From Nitrospirota bacterium (GTDB lineage: Bacteria > Nitrospirota > Thermodesulfovibrionia > Thermodesulfovibrionales > JdFR-88): 46,689 nt of DNA. This document shows, piece by piece, positions 34,717 to 42,010 of the stretch. The stretch spans positions 1 to 46,689 of the forward strand of contig JAKAHV010000023.1 of the NCBI GenBank assembly GCA_021825295.1, given 5' to 3'. The notes beneath the pieces were generated by a model, which saw nothing but the letters and a program-made list of their open reading frames with translations, ran no database searches and was not told the DNA's origin. The first letter of the stretch is position 1, and each line of letters begins with the position of its first letter. The position numbers were made by a program, and so were the translations under genes.

Positions 34717-35208
34717 TCAGGCCTTCTTGATGCCTTCCTTGAGCGTTATGCCGTATTTGTCGTTCTGAAAGGGATGGATCGCCGGGAACCTGGCATACAG
34801 CCAGCCTCTGAATATCTGCTGGTCCCCGTCGAATACGTCCACCCTGGCTGCCGGGTTGTTCGGTTCATTCGACACGGAGGTTATCTCCGTGCCGGACATC
34901 TTGAAATCCGGCAGGAAGTTGATGACATGCACCCTCATGTTCGAGCCGGGTATTTTGTAATCCGATCCGATCTTGACTGTTGCCTCGCTGGTCTTCCCCG
35001 TTGTTTTGTCCTCTACCACGAGCACCACCTTGTCCCAGCTGTTCTTCACGTTCTCGGGGACCGTTACCTGTGGCTCGCCCTGCGGCAGATTGATACTCGG
35101 GGCTTGCGGGCCCATCTGCTGGGCGGGCTGCTCCTCTTTCTTCTTGCAGGAAGTGAATGCAAGCATGAGGGCAAGCGCTCCAAGCAACAAAACCGATTTC
35201 TTAAGCAT
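34717..35208 (-). CDS. Lipoprotein with DUF2155-like domain
   Basis: Start at ATG 35208, preceded by AAGGAGG, gives 163 residues. A lipoprotein signal peptide (MLKKSVLLLGALALMLAF) ends in lipobox FTSC, so the mature protein starts at Cys21. A KKKEE and Pro/Gln-rich linker follows. The folded part (about 60-160) resembles DUF2155: conserved VHVINFLPDFKM and GWLYARFPAIHPFQNDKYGI, ending in a segment normally described as W-x-F-x-x-x-P-x-x-x-x-x-x-x-H-x-x-Y. Such proteins are anchored in the inner or outer membrane; the function is unknown. tRNA-Ser(GCU) lies 50 bp upstream. Confidence 0.7.
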   Translation of the reverse strand: MLKKSVLLLGALALMLAFTSCKKKEEQPAQQMGPQAPSINLPQGEPQVTVPENVKNSWDKVVLVVEDKTTGKTSEATVKIGSDYKIPGSNMRVHVINFLPDFKMSGTEITSVSNEPNNPAARVDVFDGDQQIFRGWLYARFPAIHPFQNDKYGITLKEGIKKA

Positions 35209-35258
35209 GCGACCCAAACCTCCTTGATGGAATTTTTCTCGCAATTATCCGTTTATGG

Positions 35259-35348
35259 CGGAGAGGCAGGGATTCGAACCCTGGGTGGGGTGTTACCCCC
35301 ACAACCGCTTAGCAGGCGGCTGCCTTCGACCTACTCGGCCACCTCTCC
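35259..35348 (-). tRNA. tRNA-Ser (anticodon GCU)
   Basis: Read on the minus strand, the 90-base class II tRNA has acceptor GGAGAGG / CCTCTCC, D-arm TGGCCGAGTAGG, anticodon loop CTGCTAA with GCT (35313-35311), a long variable arm (GTGGGGGTAACACCCCAC region) and T-arm CAGGGTTCGAATCCCTG. The discriminator is G and CCA is not encoded. No integrase or attachment duplicate is seen next to it. Confidence 0.95.
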
Positions 35349-35432
35349 AATGAATCAGAACATAATAACATTTTTTAGCCAAAGATTACAGATGCGCCGC
35401 GGGCTCCAACCGGAGCCCCCTCAGGAGGTTTT

Positions 35433-35627
35433 TCAGGTGCTTCGCGTGCAGGTGGCAGCCATCTTCCTGGAGAGCCTTTTTTGGTCCTCCTCCAGATGGC
35501 ATTTCTTGTATTTTTTGCCGCTTCCGCACCAGCACAGGCCGTTGCGGCCGGGGTTTTCATGGTCGGCAGGACGCTCCGGAGCTTTCCCGGGCATGAAAAA
35601 ATTCCTGATGTCGCTTAAAATTCCCAT
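35433..35627 (-). CDS. Small SEC-C motif protein
   Basis: I start at ATG 35627, giving 64 residues; the longer frame overlaps the divergent flavin reductase gene. The core [20 protein letters not shown] is a textbook SEC-C zinc-binding motif (C-x-C-8-x-C-H). SEC-C motifs occur in SecA tails and in many small proteins and bind ribosomes or SecB-type partners through zinc. The ribosome binding site is weak (GAGACGG). A TATAAT box lies about 27 bases upstream. The role is unknown. Confidence 0.7.
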   Translation of the reverse strand: MGILSDIRNFFMPGKAPERPADHENPGRNGLCWCGSGKKYKKCHLEEDQKRLSRKMAATCTRST

Positions 35628-35704
35628 TTTCCGTCTCGAATCCACCGTTTGAATATTATACAATAATTCCGGTGGTGGAAAATATCCAAAGTCGGGAGGC
35701 AGAC

Positions 35705-36277
35705 ATGGAGAAGAAGTCCCTGGGTGCGAAGGTCCTTTTTTATCCGGCGCCGGTGATGGTCGTGGGCACATACGACAAGGAAGGCCGGCCCAATGTAATG
35801 ACTGCGGCGTGGGGAGGGGTCTGCTGTTCACAGCCGCCCTCGATTGCCGTCTCCCTGAGAAAGGCGACCTATACCTACGGCAACCTGGTCGAGAGGAAGG
35901 CCTTCACGATAAGCATACCCTCGGAGGCCAACATCAAGGAGGCGGATTATTTCGGAATGGTCTCCGGCAGGAATGAGGACAAGTTCAAGGCCACGGGGCT
36001 TACACCCGTCAGAAGCCAGGTGGTTGACGCCCCATACGTGGGCGAGTTCCCCTTTATCATCGAGCTGAGGCTTCTCCATACGGTGGAGATAGGCCTGCAC
36101 ACCCAATTCATAGGCGAGGTGGCCGATGTAAAGGTTGACCCCTCCGTGCTTTTCGAAAACGGCGCCACGCCCGATATGGAAAAGCTCAGGCCGCTCATAT
36201 TCACGCCGGAAAGCCGCCTGTACTACGGAGTTGGAGCCCTGCTGGGCAAGGCCTTCTCAGTGGGCAAAAGGGGATAG
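35705..36277 (+). CDS. Flavin reductase-like / flavoredoxin family protein
   Basis: Start at ATG 35705, behind GGGAGG, gives 190 residues. It is an FMN-binding split barrel with [20 protein letters not shown] at the N-terminus, the family pattern for flavoredoxins of anaerobes, followed by [14 protein letters not shown] and [10 protein letters not shown]. The protein probably binds FMN and reduces it or a partner using NAD(P)H or reduced ferredoxin. It is divergent from the SEC-C gene and ends in front of a bidirectional terminator. Confidence 0.88.
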   Translation: MEKKSLGAKVLFYPAPVMVVGTYDKEGRPNVMTAAWGGVCCSQPPSIAVSLRKATYTYGNLVERKAFTISIPSEANIKEADYFGMVSGRNEDKFKATGLTPVRSQVVDAPYVGEFPFIIELRLLHTVEIGLHTQFIGEVADVKVDPSVLFENGATPDMEKLRPLIFTPESRLYYGVGALLGKAFSVGKRG

Positions 36278-36353
36278 GGTTAGACGGCCGGATCGGGGAA
36301 GACTGTCCCGCCTGCCGCCGGATGGCCTGCATGCAGGATTGGAAATCGAGGAT

Positions 36354-36387
36354 AAAAAGGGCGGGAGATCGAATGATTCTCCCGCCC
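36354..36387. terminator. Strong terminator for the microprotein gene, possibly bidirectional
   Basis: The 10-bp perfect stem GGGCGGGAGA (36359-36368) / TCTCCCGCCC (36378-36387) has TTTTT on the minus-strand side (36358-36354), 17 bases after the microprotein stop. On the plus strand a T-run starts a few bases later (36394-36400), so it may also end the flavin reductase gene. Confidence 0.9.
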
Positions 36388-36404
36388 GGTCTTGTTTTTT
36401 TACT

Positions 36405-36479
36405 CTATTTTTTCTTCGTGTCCTTGCCTGCTTCCTTGCCCTTCGTCTTGCCTGTCCCCTTGCATTTTCCGCAGCCCAT
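36405..36479 (-). CDS. 24-residue CxxC, Lys/Gly-rich microprotein
   Basis: This minus-strand gene is too short for standard gene callers. It has ATG at 36479, an ideal AAAGGAGGT eight bases upstream (36496-36488), a 24-codon frame and TAG at 36405, then a strong terminator. The peptide starts MGCGKCKGTGK and ends in a Lys-rich tail (KDTKKK); 10 of 24 residues are lysine and 5 are glycine. The CGKC pair could bind zinc or an Fe-S cluster, or act as a redox pair, and the basic tail could bind nucleic acid; both are inference. It lies between the flavin reductase gene and the TPR protein gene. I recognise no family. Confidence 0.7.
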   Translation of the reverse strand: MGCGKCKGTGKTKGKEAGKDTKKK

Positions 36480-36566
36480 CAGATGATACCTCCTTTCGCT
36501 TTAGAGATGGTCTGATTTTAAACATAAGCCATTCCGGGCCCGCCAGTCAATCCCCGCAAAAAGTTT

Positions 36567-38369
36567 CTAACGGACCTGCCCCGTAAGGCGTTCGAGGTTT
36601 TCCATGGCCTGCGTGTTGTCCGGGTCTATCTTGAGCGCGGCCTGGAACTGGGCGATCGCATCGCCGGCGCGGCCTAGCTGCTCATAGGTTACGCCAAGGT
36701 TGTTGCGTACCATCGAGTTCATCGGCGCCAGTTGGGCGGCCCTGCCAAAAGCCTCCAGGGCGGGATAGAATTGCCTTTTGCCGGCATAGGCCAGGCCCAG
36801 GTTGTAATACGCCTGGGCGTTGTCCGGCGCCAGCCTTGCGGCTGTCTGAAACTCTCTGAGTGCGTCATCGGGGCGGTTTTGCCCGGCGTATGCCACACCC
36901 AGGTCCAGGTGGGCCTCGACCAGCCCCGGCTTGAGCCTTATGGCCGTTTTGTACTCCGCCATCTCGTCCCCGGGGTCGTCCATTGCGCCGTAGGCAAGTC
37001 CCAGGTTGAGGTGCGCCTCTGCAAGGCCGGGGTCCAGTATAATCGCGGTCCGGAATTCATTCACCGCCGCCTCAAGGTTATTGCCGGTCTGATAGGCGGC
37101 GCCAAGCCAGCAGTGCGCGTCCGCATTCCCCGGATTCGCCCGGACCATGCTCTTAAACAGGCTGACATCGTCCCTCCACACCGAATCCCTGTGGAACGAC
37201 CATCCCCCGAGGGCAAGGACGAGTATGGCGGGCACCGCCCATCCCGGCGCGGGCCGGAGCCCTCTGGAGGATTTAATCCTGAAGAGTTTATCAAGCAGAA
37301 AGCCAGCCATGAGCAGGAAGCCAAACAGCGGCAGATATTGATAGCGTTCGGCCACCGGAGCGCTCGGTATCGCCACTATATTCGATATGGGAAGAAGCCC
37401 CCACAGTATCCAGAGGGCCCCGGCCCGCACCGGGGCCGGTCCTTTCGGCCTCCATGCGAGATATAGAAGCAGGGCCGCGCCAAGTGCGCCAAGGACGGCC
37501 GGCAAAACGCCAAGCCCCTCCACGTATTTTTTCGTGTAGAAGGCGTTCAGAATGAAGGGATAGACCATAAGCCTGAAATTCTCAAACAGCACCGTGGCGG
37601 CAAACCTAAGCCTCTCAGGGGAAAGCACGATTCCCTCCTGCGAGGTGAAGACACCAAGCACCAACCGCCTCAACACAAAATACAGGCCGAGCGCCGCAAA
37701 ATAACCGGCGAGCAAGGGCCATGACGGCCGGGGCCATGAGCGATTTTCGGCTCTTTGACCGTCCCCGCCTTTGACCAGGCGGAGGGAAAGCAGGAAAAAG
37801 GGCAGCACAACAGCGGGTTCCTTGCTCAAAAGGGCAAGGAAATAGAATACCAGCACGGCCAGCCATGAGTGTTTTCGCCTCCAAAACAGAGAAAGCATGG
37901 AAAGGAGAACGAAGTCCGCGCAAAAAAGGTTATTTCTGGCCGAGATAAAACCCACCGCCTCCACGTTTACCGGGTAGACGGCGAAAAGCAGCGCGGATAT
38001 GAAGGCAACAGCCCCGTCCCTGAAAACAGTGTCAAGAAGCAGATAAAACAGCAGCGCCGCAAGAGCGTGCAGCAGCACGTTTTCCGCGTGGTACCACAAG
38101 GGGTTTTGTCCCCAGAGGCGGTCGTCCAGCATGTAGGAGAGCGTATTGACCGGCCTCCAGTATGGATTTTCCATCTTGCTTCCAAACGGGGTGTCCGAAG
38201 AAGAAATGATTTTTAGGGCGCTGCCCGGAGCGTGGAAAAAAGCCTCTCTCTGGATTATCAGGAACTTGTCATCCCAGACGAATCCTGAACGCAGGCTCCC
38301 GGAGTAAACCGCCAGGACCGCAAAGAGCAGCACTGGAACCGCAAACTTTTTTTTGTTGATCCAATCCAT
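36567..38369 (-). CDS. Polytopic membrane protein with C-terminal TPR repeats (TMTC/GT-C-like)
   Basis: The 600-residue protein has about nine to ten transmembrane helices (1-390) followed by five or six TPR repeats (about 415-600; repeating AHLNLGLAY, AHLDLGVAY, AYYNLGLAY). The first extracytoplasmic loop carries the acidic FVWDD motif, and WYHAENVLLHALAALLFY follows, both typical of the TMTC/GT-C glycosyltransferase-like group. Such proteins transfer sugars from polyprenyl donors to proteins, but in bacteria the function is mostly unproven. The TPR domain probably faces the periplasm. No clear Shine-Dalgarno is seen. It stands alone. Confidence 0.82.
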   Translation of the reverse strand: MDWINKKKFAVPVLLFAVLAVYSGSLRSGFVWDDKFLIIQREAFFHAPGSALKIISSSDTPFGSKMENPYWRPVNTLSYMLDDRLWGQNPLWYHAENVLLHALAALLFYLLLDTVFRDGAVAFISALLFAVYPVNVEAVGFISARNNLFCADFVLLSMLSLFWRRKHSWLAVLVFYFLALLSKEPAVVLPFFLLSLRLVKGGDGQRAENRSWPRPSWPLLAGYFAALGLYFVLRRLVLGVFTSQEGIVLSPERLRFAATVLFENFRLMVYPFILNAFYTKKYVEGLGVLPAVLGALGAALLLYLAWRPKGPAPVRAGALWILWGLLPISNIVAIPSAPVAERYQYLPLFGFLLMAGFLLDKLFRIKSSRGLRPAPGWAVPAILVLALGGWSFHRDSVWRDDVSLFKSMVRANPGNADAHCWLGAAYQTGNNLEAAVNEFRTAIILDPGLAEAHLNLGLAYGAMDDPGDEMAEYKTAIRLKPGLVEAHLDLGVAYAGQNRPDDALREFQTAARLAPDNAQAYYNLGLAYAGKRQFYPALEAFGRAAQLAPMNSMVRNNLGVTYEQLGRAGDAIAQFQAALKIDPDNTQAMENLERLTGQVR

Positions 38370-38487
38370 GCCGGCAATTTTAAATTCCTTGTATTTTACA
38401 ACACGGTCCGGCAGGCCGGCCCATTTTTTTTGCCGGCCTTTCAGGAATTCCCGGGGTAAGGCACTAGAATCTCGGGGAATATAGGTT

Positions 38488-38535
38488 GATAACTGCCCGG
38501 TCCTTTCGTTCGGGCATGCGGTTCCGGGCGTATCC
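38488..38535 (+). repeat. 48-bp dispersed repeat, copy B
   Basis: It is a gap-free match to 32182-32229 (about 82 percent). In this copy GCCCGG (38495-38500) and CCGGGC (38524-38529) form a perfect stem inside GATA / TATC ends, so an RNA or DNA hairpin is likely. Confidence 0.6.
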
Positions 38536-38570
38536 TGCGTCTTTTGTTTAGAACCTATTGGAGTTTCGAT

Positions 38571-38599
38571 TTGACAGGGCCTCGCTTTTTAAGTAGTGT
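38571..38599 (+). promoter_or_regulatory. Possible promoter of the AAA+ ATPase gene
   Basis: Consensus TTGACA (38571-38576) is followed after 17 bp by TAGTGT (38594-38599), a weak -10. It would leave a leader of about 130 bases. Confidence 0.35.
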
Positions 38600-38736
38600 T
38601 TAGATTAAGGTTCGCATGTATGGGGATCCGTAACAGCAATCTTTGTTCCCTCCCCCTTTTTGATCACCCGTAACCAGCGGAACACCGCGTAGCCGATGAT
38701 CTTTCCGATTTTCTTATTGCAAGGAGGTAGACAATA

Positions 38737-39825
38737 GTGAAAGATTCTTTGCCGGAGGCGCTTTCGCCGGAGGCATGCGCCAATAAGATATTCGAGATAA
38801 GCGGCGCCAGGTTTGAAGCGGCCATCGCCGCCGACTTATGGCAAAAGATACTGAAGCACAAGTGGCTCATGTCCGAGAAGCTTGGCCGCGATATAGGCCT
38901 GCGGACCGCGTGCATCGATTTTTTGGAGAACATGGACCAGGCCCTCAGGGAATACATGGACTATAAGCGCAAGGACATATTGACCGACATGGGGGCGCAG
39001 AGGATCAGCGCGGAAATATGGGACACCATATCCGACTCCCAGCCCCCGAAACAGCTTGTCCAAAAGAGGATAATCCTGCCGCTCAAGGAGGAGGACCTCT
39101 CCAGGAAGCACGGCGTTACGCCGCCTAAAACCATCGTCTTCTTCGGGCCGCCCGGCACCGGAAAGACCCATTTCGTCAAGGCTATAGCGGGCGTACTCGC
39201 ATGGTGGTATATCGAGATACTGCCAAGCATGCTCATGGTGGACGGACCGGACAGGATAGGCGCCAATCTGCATGCGGTAATGGAGAAGGCGCGCGCCCTG
39301 GAGGAGGCCGTTGTCTTCATAGACGAGTTCGAGGAGATCGCCGCCAGCCGGCATGCCGCCAACCGGGTCGACAAGTCCATTACCAATGAATTTTTAAAAC
39401 AGGTCCCCCTGCTGAAAAACAAGGGAAACAAGATATTGTTCGTATGCGCCACCAATTATATCCGTCAACTGGACGCCGCGCTGCTTCGCCCCGGGAGATT
39501 TGACTGCATCATCCCCGTCGGGGGCCTGGACGAGGACGGGAGGCGGACTATTTTGGAGCGGCTCATGTCCAGGCTCAATATTAACGCGGCTAACGTCGAT
39601 CTTGGCCTTATCGTAAAGATGACGGCCCGGTTCACGCCCGCCGATATAGAATATCTCTTCCAGCAGGTGGCCCAGTTCTCCTTCGAACGGGAGTTTTCAC
39701 TCAAACAGAATTACGAGGTGACTACGGAGACGTTTGTTGAAATCCTGCCCAGAATCCGTCCGTCACTGACCGATGAGATCATTGAGGAATTTCAGAAGGA
39801 CATAATCACCTATTCCAGGGTCTGA
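38737..39825 (+). CDS. AAA+ ATPase with an unusual N-terminal domain
   Basis: The gene starts with GTG 38737, nine bases after AAGGAGG, and encodes 362 residues. Residues 125-300 are a classical AAA module: Walker A FFGPPGTGKT, Walker B VVFIDEFEE, sensor 1 CATN, and arginine-finger-type LLRPGRFD, closest in style to FtsH/Cdc48 modules. No protease or DNA-binding domain follows. The N-terminal 110 residues include HKWLMSEKLGRDIGLRTAC, which resembles the RWYLSExAGRDVG pattern I recall from DUF4032 proteins of actinobacteria; that link is from memory. It probably remodels a protein partner recognised by the N-domain. It opens the accessory island, and its operon partners are not evident. Confidence 0.8.
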   Translation: MKDSLPEALSPEACANKIFEISGARFEAAIAADLWQKILKHKWLMSEKLGRDIGLRTACIDFLENMDQALREYMDYKRKDILTDMGAQRISAEIWDTISDSQPPKQLVQKRIILPLKEEDLSRKHGVTPPKTIVFFGPPGTGKTHFVKAIAGVLAWWYIEILPSMLMVDGPDRIGANLHAVMEKARALEEAVVFIDEFEEIAASRHAANRVDKSITNEFLKQVPLLKNKGNKILFVCATNYIRQLDAALLRPGRFDCIIPVGGLDEDGRRTILERLMSRLNINAANVDLGLIVKMTARFTPADIEYLFQQVAQFSFEREFSLKQNYEVTTETFVEILPRIRPSLTDEIIEEFQKDIITYSRV

Positions 39826-39962
39826 GAGGGCGCATGAAACTAAAAGAGGCCACGTCCGGCGGCGTAACCCCTTGAAATTTATCGTGACAAAACCGTGACA
39901 AGAAATATGGGCAAAAAATGAGTTTTGAATTTATATCAAGAGGGCGGTCAGATTCTTTGCAA

Positions 39963-39983
39963 TTTTGCATTTAAAATGCAAAA
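39963..39983. promoter_or_regulatory. Perfect 21-bp palindrome, candidate operator
   Basis: TTTTGCATTT (39963-39972) and AAATGCAAAA (39974-39983) are perfect inverted repeats around a single A, 12 bases before the ATG of a decayed frame. The size suits a dimeric repressor. Confidence 0.45.
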
Positions 39984-39995
39984 ATACAACAAATT

Positions 39996-40192
39996 ATGCC
40001 AGACCATTTCATTGAGCGATCCATAGACCCCGTTATCTGCCATATCTTGGGAAACTCGCCTCGCTCCTTCCATGCGGGAAACCCGAAGAGAAGATAGTTG
40101 AATTCAGGATGGGCGGCATTGTCTGCCTGAAAAGGGACGAAACCTGCTGGGCCGTGGCGTGGGCCATCACGCCGGACATTTTAAAAGACTGA
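39996..40192 (+). pseudogene. Remnant of a small protein gene, probably frameshifted
   Basis: The frame from ATG 39996 begins MPDHFIERSIDPVICHILG and then runs into a stop near 40099. Another frame over the same region continues as YLGKLASLLPCGKPEEKIVE and reads on plausibly (GGIVCLKRDETCWAVAWAI) to TGA 40192. Joined with one frameshift they would give about 64 residues. I recognise no family. Evidence is only the composition of the two frames. Confidence 0.3.
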
Positions 40193-40213
40193 ACGCCTTG
40201 GTTCTTGCCGCGC

Positions 40214-40243
40214 TTGAAAGGGCCTATTTCTTTGTGCTACAAT
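40214..40243 (+). promoter_or_regulatory. Promoter of the RHH/PIN module
   Basis: TTGAAA (40214-40219), an 18-bp spacer and TACAAT (40238-40243) place transcription start near 40250, just before the palindrome at 40261. Confidence 0.6.
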
Positions 40244-40260
40244 GTCTTACAGAAGGGCTC

Positions 40261-40280
40261 CCGGAAAACAAGTTTTCCGG
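40261..40280. promoter_or_regulatory. Candidate antitoxin operator palindrome
   Basis: CCGGAAAAC (40261-40269) and GTTTTCCGG (40272-40280) are perfect inverted repeats with a 2-bp spacer, between the predicted transcription start and the antitoxin ATG (40302). RHH antitoxins usually bind such sites to repress their own operon. Confidence 0.55.
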
Positions 40281-40301
40281 GGCAGAAAGAGGGAGGCAAA
40301 A

Positions 40302-40520
40302 ATGCCCGGTACGATTACCATACGATTGCCCGAGAAACTCCAGAGGGACCTGGAGAAGATTGTAAAGGCGGAAAATGCATCCAAAAGCGACGTAATAAGG
40401 GACGCCCTGGAGCGTTATGTAGCCCTGAAACGATTTCAGCAGCTCCGCAAACGGGTCCTTCCCTTTGCAGAGGCCGAGGGCCTGATAACTGACGAAGACA
40501 TCTTCAAAACGGTCTCTTGA
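40302..40520 (+). CDS. Ribbon-helix-helix antitoxin (CopG family)
   Basis: The ATG at 40302 follows GGGAGG and yields 72 residues. The N-terminal strand TITIRLPEKL and helices (LEKIVKAENASKSDVIRDALERYV) form a ribbon-helix-helix DNA-binding dimer; the acidic C-terminal tail (FAEAEGLITDEDIF) is likely to wrap the toxin. Its stop TGA overlaps the TTG start of the PIN gene, the standard antitoxin-first order. A palindrome upstream is the likely autoregulatory site. Confidence 0.85.
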   Translation: MPGTITIRLPEKLQRDLEKIVKAENASKSDVIRDALERYVALKRFQQLRKRVLPFAEAEGLITDEDIFKTVS

Positions 40521-40912
40521 GAATAGTCCTTGACACAAATGTGGTCGTTGCTGCCTTTGCGGCCCGCGGCCTGTGCGCCGAGGTATTCGAAGTCTCGCTT
40601 GCCGGCCATACCCTCATATTAAGCGAGCATATCCTCCTTGAAGTCAAAGTTGCCCTCCTCAATAAGGTAAAATTGCCCAAGCAGATTGTCCATGAAGTGG
40701 TCAATTATTTAAGGGACTCGGGCGAAATAGTAGAGCCAGCCGCCGTTGACAGCTCGATATGCCGGGATAAGACTGATCTGCCCGTTCTCGGGACCGCAAT
40801 CAGCGGGAAGGCCGTTTTCATCGTGACAGGGGATGCCGATCTTTTGGCGGTGAAAAATTGCCGGGGGATTGAGATCATAACACCCAGGGAGTTCTGGAGC
40901 CGCTTAAAATGA
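40517..40912 (+). CDS. PIN-domain toxin (putative ribonuclease)
   Basis: The gene uses TTG 40517 overlapping the antitoxin stop. The 131-residue protein starts RIVLDTNVVVAAF with the first catalytic Asp6, then Glu42 (ILLEVK), acidic residues in CRDKTDLPVLGTAI and VTGDADLL, the four-acid PIN site for divalent metal. VapC-like PIN toxins cut tRNA or rRNA and stop translation. The protein belongs to the PIN_3-type family usually annotated as a putative toxin component. It is complete. Confidence 0.85.
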   Translation: MRIVLDTNVVVAAFAARGLCAEVFEVSLAGHTLILSEHILLEVKVALLNKVKLPKQIVHEVVNYLRDSGEIVEPAAVDSSICRDKTDLPVLGTAISGKAVFIVTGDADLLAVKNCRGIEIITPREFWSRLK

Positions 40913-40924
40913 GGGCATTGCCAA

Positions 40925-41740
40925 ATGAAATTTAACAGCCCTCTGGAAATTTATAAAATTCTGCCAAGGACAAACTGCAGACGATGTGACTTCCCAACAT
41001 GTATGGCCTTTTCCGCGGCCGTCTTTAAGGCTCAAAAAACACTTGCCGATTGTCCGCATCTGGACAAAAGCGCCATCGGCCAATTTGAAGAAGATTCGGG
41101 CGCGCAGTCAAGCATGGAACGGTTGTGGGAGGAAACGCTTAAGGATTTAAAAGAGAAGATTACAAAGATGGATTTTTCTTCCAGGGCAGAGATCATCGGG
41201 GCGGAAAATAGCGGGCAAAAGGGAAAAATAACAATCAAGTGCCTGGGCAAGGAATTTGAAATCGATGCGGAAGGCAATCTCACTTCAGAGTGCCATACGA
41301 ATGTATGGTCGGCAAGACCGCTTCTTAACTATCTTCTGTTTGGCGCAGGTCTTGACCCGGCGGGTGAGTGGGTCCCTTTCAGGGAACTGAAAAACGGTGC
41401 GTCATGGAATCCGCTTTTCGAGCAAAGATGCGAAAAGCCGATGAAAAAAGTGGCGGATACCCATCCGGAACTGTTCGAGAGCCTGGTAAATATCTTCAGC
41501 GGGACGAGAGCACATGCTAATATCCCTTCCCATGCAAAAGCCGATGTATCGGTCATCCTGTTACCCTTTCCCAAGGTCCCCATATTGGTCTGTTATTGGA
41601 GGCCCGAAGACGGGCTCGAATCCGAGTTGCATTTATTTTTCGACAGAACGGCTGAAGAGAACCTCAATATCGAACATATCTTTTCTTTGGGCACGGGACT
41701 TGCGCGCATGCTGGGAAAAATAATGCTCAAACATGCTTGA
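40925..41740 (+). CDS. DUF3786 protein with N-terminal Fe-S motif
   Basis: The 271-residue protein begins with an Fe-S type segment LPRTNCRRCDFPTCMAFSA plus a downstream DCPH cysteine, matching the C-x2-C-x4-C...C pattern of the cluster domain in corrinoid Fe-S proteins and RnfB. The rest (about 70-270) is a DUF3786 domain with WVPFRELKNGASWNPLF and a conserved ILVCYWRPEDG. DUF3786 proteins occur in anaerobes such as acetogens, sulfate reducers and methanogens; the function is unknown. It starts 12 bases after the PIN toxin gene, so it might be read with it. The end overlaps the next frame (TTGA). Confidence 0.78.
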   Translation: MKFNSPLEIYKILPRTNCRRCDFPTCMAFSAAVFKAQKTLADCPHLDKSAIGQFEEDSGAQSSMERLWEETLKDLKEKITKMDFSSRAEIIGAENSGQKGKITIKCLGKEFEIDAEGNLTSECHTNVWSARPLLNYLLFGAGLDPAGEWVPFRELKNGASWNPLFEQRCEKPMKKVADTHPELFESLVNIFSGTRAHANIPSHAKADVSVILLPFPKVPILVCYWRPEDGLESELHLFFDRTAEENLNIEHIFSLGTGLARMLGKIMLKHA

Positions 41741-42006
41741 ATCGTAAGCGGTACTTGGGCGTTACCAAGGCCACGATCTATTATTGGACTTCCCAAAAAA
41801 AGATTCCGCACATAAAGCTCACTAAAAGGCTCCTGAGGTTCAGGGAGAAGAAAATCATGGACTGGCTTTCGCAAAAATCGGTTGTCGCCGATGCGCCGGA
41901 GGCCGGCAAAAGGAACAGGTATTATGCCAGGCCATCTTCCAGCATTTCAGATGACAGCATCGAGCGGATCATCAGGGAGGCCAGGGAAGAAGTCCTTAAG
42001 AGATAA
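41737..42006 (+). CDS. Excisionase/MerR-like helix-turn-helix protein, N-terminally truncated
   Basis: The 89-codon frame from TTG 41737 starts abruptly with YLGVTKATIYYWTSQKKIPH, the middle of the usual helix-turn-helix of AlpA/Xis-type proteins; the preceding LLTxxExA helix and about ten residues are missing. The rest (LLRFREKKIMDWL) and a charged tail are normal. No ribosome binding site is present. The loss of the first helix and the fusion point at the end of the DUF3786 gene suggest a deletion junction, so it is probably non-functional. Confidence 0.6.
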   Translation: MNRKRYLGVTKATIYYWTSQKKIPHIKLTKRLLRFREKKIMDWLSQKSVVADAPEAGKRNRYYARPSSSISDDSIERIIREAREEVLKR

Positions 42007-42010
42007 TTGA

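Larger units (their letters stand above)
38370..38736. other. Divergent spacer with hairpin and repeat, upstream of the AAA+ gene
   Basis: The 367 bp hold a hairpin AGGCCGGC (38413-38420) / GCCGGCCT (38432-38439) with a T-rich loop, the second copy of a 48-bp repeat (38488-38535), and a candidate promoter for the AAA+ gene at 38571-38599. No gene is supported here. Confidence 0.6.
39826..40301. other. Spacer between the AAA+ gene and the RHH/PIN module
   Basis: The 476 bp carry a 21-bp palindrome (39963-39983), a decayed small reading frame (39996-40192), and the promoter and palindrome of the RHH/PIN module. Composition is more AT-rich around 39890-40000 than in the housekeeping part. Confidence 0.6.

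Noticed and set aside
35259-35348. tRNA-Ser(GCU) as an integration site for an element
   Set aside because: No integrase gene and no duplicate of the tRNA 3' end are visible nearby; flanking genes look chromosomal.
38618-38722. Minus-strand frame KKIGKIIGYAVFRWLRVIK upstream of the AAA+ gene
   Set aside because: It reads plausibly for about 35 residues but has no start, no ribosome binding site and no recognised family; too short to call a remnant.
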